From NCBI RefSeq assembly GCF_000149955.1, contig NC_030997.1, positions 806,001 to 870,000 on the forward strand: a stretch of DNA of 64,000 nt. Reading direction: 5' to 3'. The translations under genes were made by a program, and so were the position numbers. The notes under the pieces are model-generated. The model searched no databases, had not been told where the DNA came from, and saw only the letters and a list, made by a program, of their open reading frames with translations. Source of the stretch: Fusarium oxysporum f. sp. lycopersici 4287. Taxonomy: Eukaryota > Ascomycota > Sordariomycetes > Hypocreales > Nectriaceae. Of this stretch, positions 63,932 to 64,000 are shown one piece after another. Each line of letters starts with the position of its first letter. The stretch's first letter is position 1.

Positions 63932-64000
63932 TCACGTATTAGACCCAGGTATAAAATCCCCTGGCCTCGTCCCCTTCTTGGCAGCGCCATCAACCTCATC
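63932..64000 (-). CDS. C-terminal end of a minus-strand gene cut by the window edge
   Basis: The last 69 bases read leftward as DEVDGAAKKGTRPGDFIPGS followed by Asn, Thr and a TGA stop. Charged, well-formed text with a normal stop suggests a coding end, but only 22 residues are visible. No family can be assigned. Confidence 0.35.
   Translation of the reverse strand, partial: DEVDGAAKKGTRPGDFIPGSNT

Noticed and set aside
1..64000. A CRISPR array or bacterial operon structure
   Set aside because: No regularly spaced repeats; introns, tRNA intron, HET genes and Zn2Cys6 proteins show the DNA is fungal.
1..64000. A polyketide, NRPS or terpene biosynthetic cluster
   Set aside because: No core synthase motifs were found; the tailoring-type enzymes present fit small catabolic modules better.

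Overview
The window looks like chromosomal DNA of a filamentous ascomycete, most likely a Fusarium-like member of the Hypocreales. This is inferred from short (about 47-75 bp) GT-AG introns, several Zn2Cys6 regulators, HET-family genes, a dispersed 5S rRNA gene of the Neurospora type and an intron-containing tRNA-Phe. I compared it with no database. Exon boundaries were worked out by hand from splice signals and reading-frame continuity.

Layout, left to right. 1-1239: 5' part of an MFS transporter of the allantoate-permease type (minus strand, cut by the window edge). 3024-11187: a Zn2Cys6 regulator, an aspartase/fumarase-superfamily lyase and a second Zn2Cys6 regulator. 11596-25239: a cluster-like block with a full-size PDR-type ABC transporter, a broken phosphotransferase, an SDR, a third Zn2Cys6 regulator with an in-frame stop, a divergent Baeyer-Villiger-type flavin monooxygenase and another SDR. 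The last two share a 21-bp promoter motif. 25641-25744: tRNA-Phe. 26265-33633: a HET-domain protein, two proteins of unknown function and an F-box protein. 34794-37632: an amidohydrolase with a signal peptide, bracketed by two copies of a short inverted-repeat element, then an alpha/beta hydrolase. 38109-39992: a decayed HET gene. 40796-44563: a secreted Ser/Thr-rich protein, a 5S rRNA gene and a coiled-coil protein. 46057-50980: a compact PAD1-FDC1-Zn2Cys6 module for decarboxylating phenylacrylic acids. 52689-62922: a multi-span membrane protein, an NTF2-like protein, a truncated HET-family protein, an SDR, an F-box-like fragment, a FluG-like glutamine synthetase and an unusual protein with a c-type haem motif (CxxCH) and a mitochondrial-style bipartite presequence. 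63932-64000: probable 3' end of one more minus-strand gene.

The window is accessory in character. It carries small metabolic modules each next to a regulator, several broken genes (phosphotransferase, HET gene, HET fragment, regulator with a nonsense codon) and at least three well-supported copies, plus three weaker ones, of a roughly 126-140 bp MITE-like element flanked by 6-bp direct repeats. The most interesting items are the MITE family, the CxxCH protein, the shared promoter motif in the monooxygenase cluster and the nonsense codon in that cluster's regulator.
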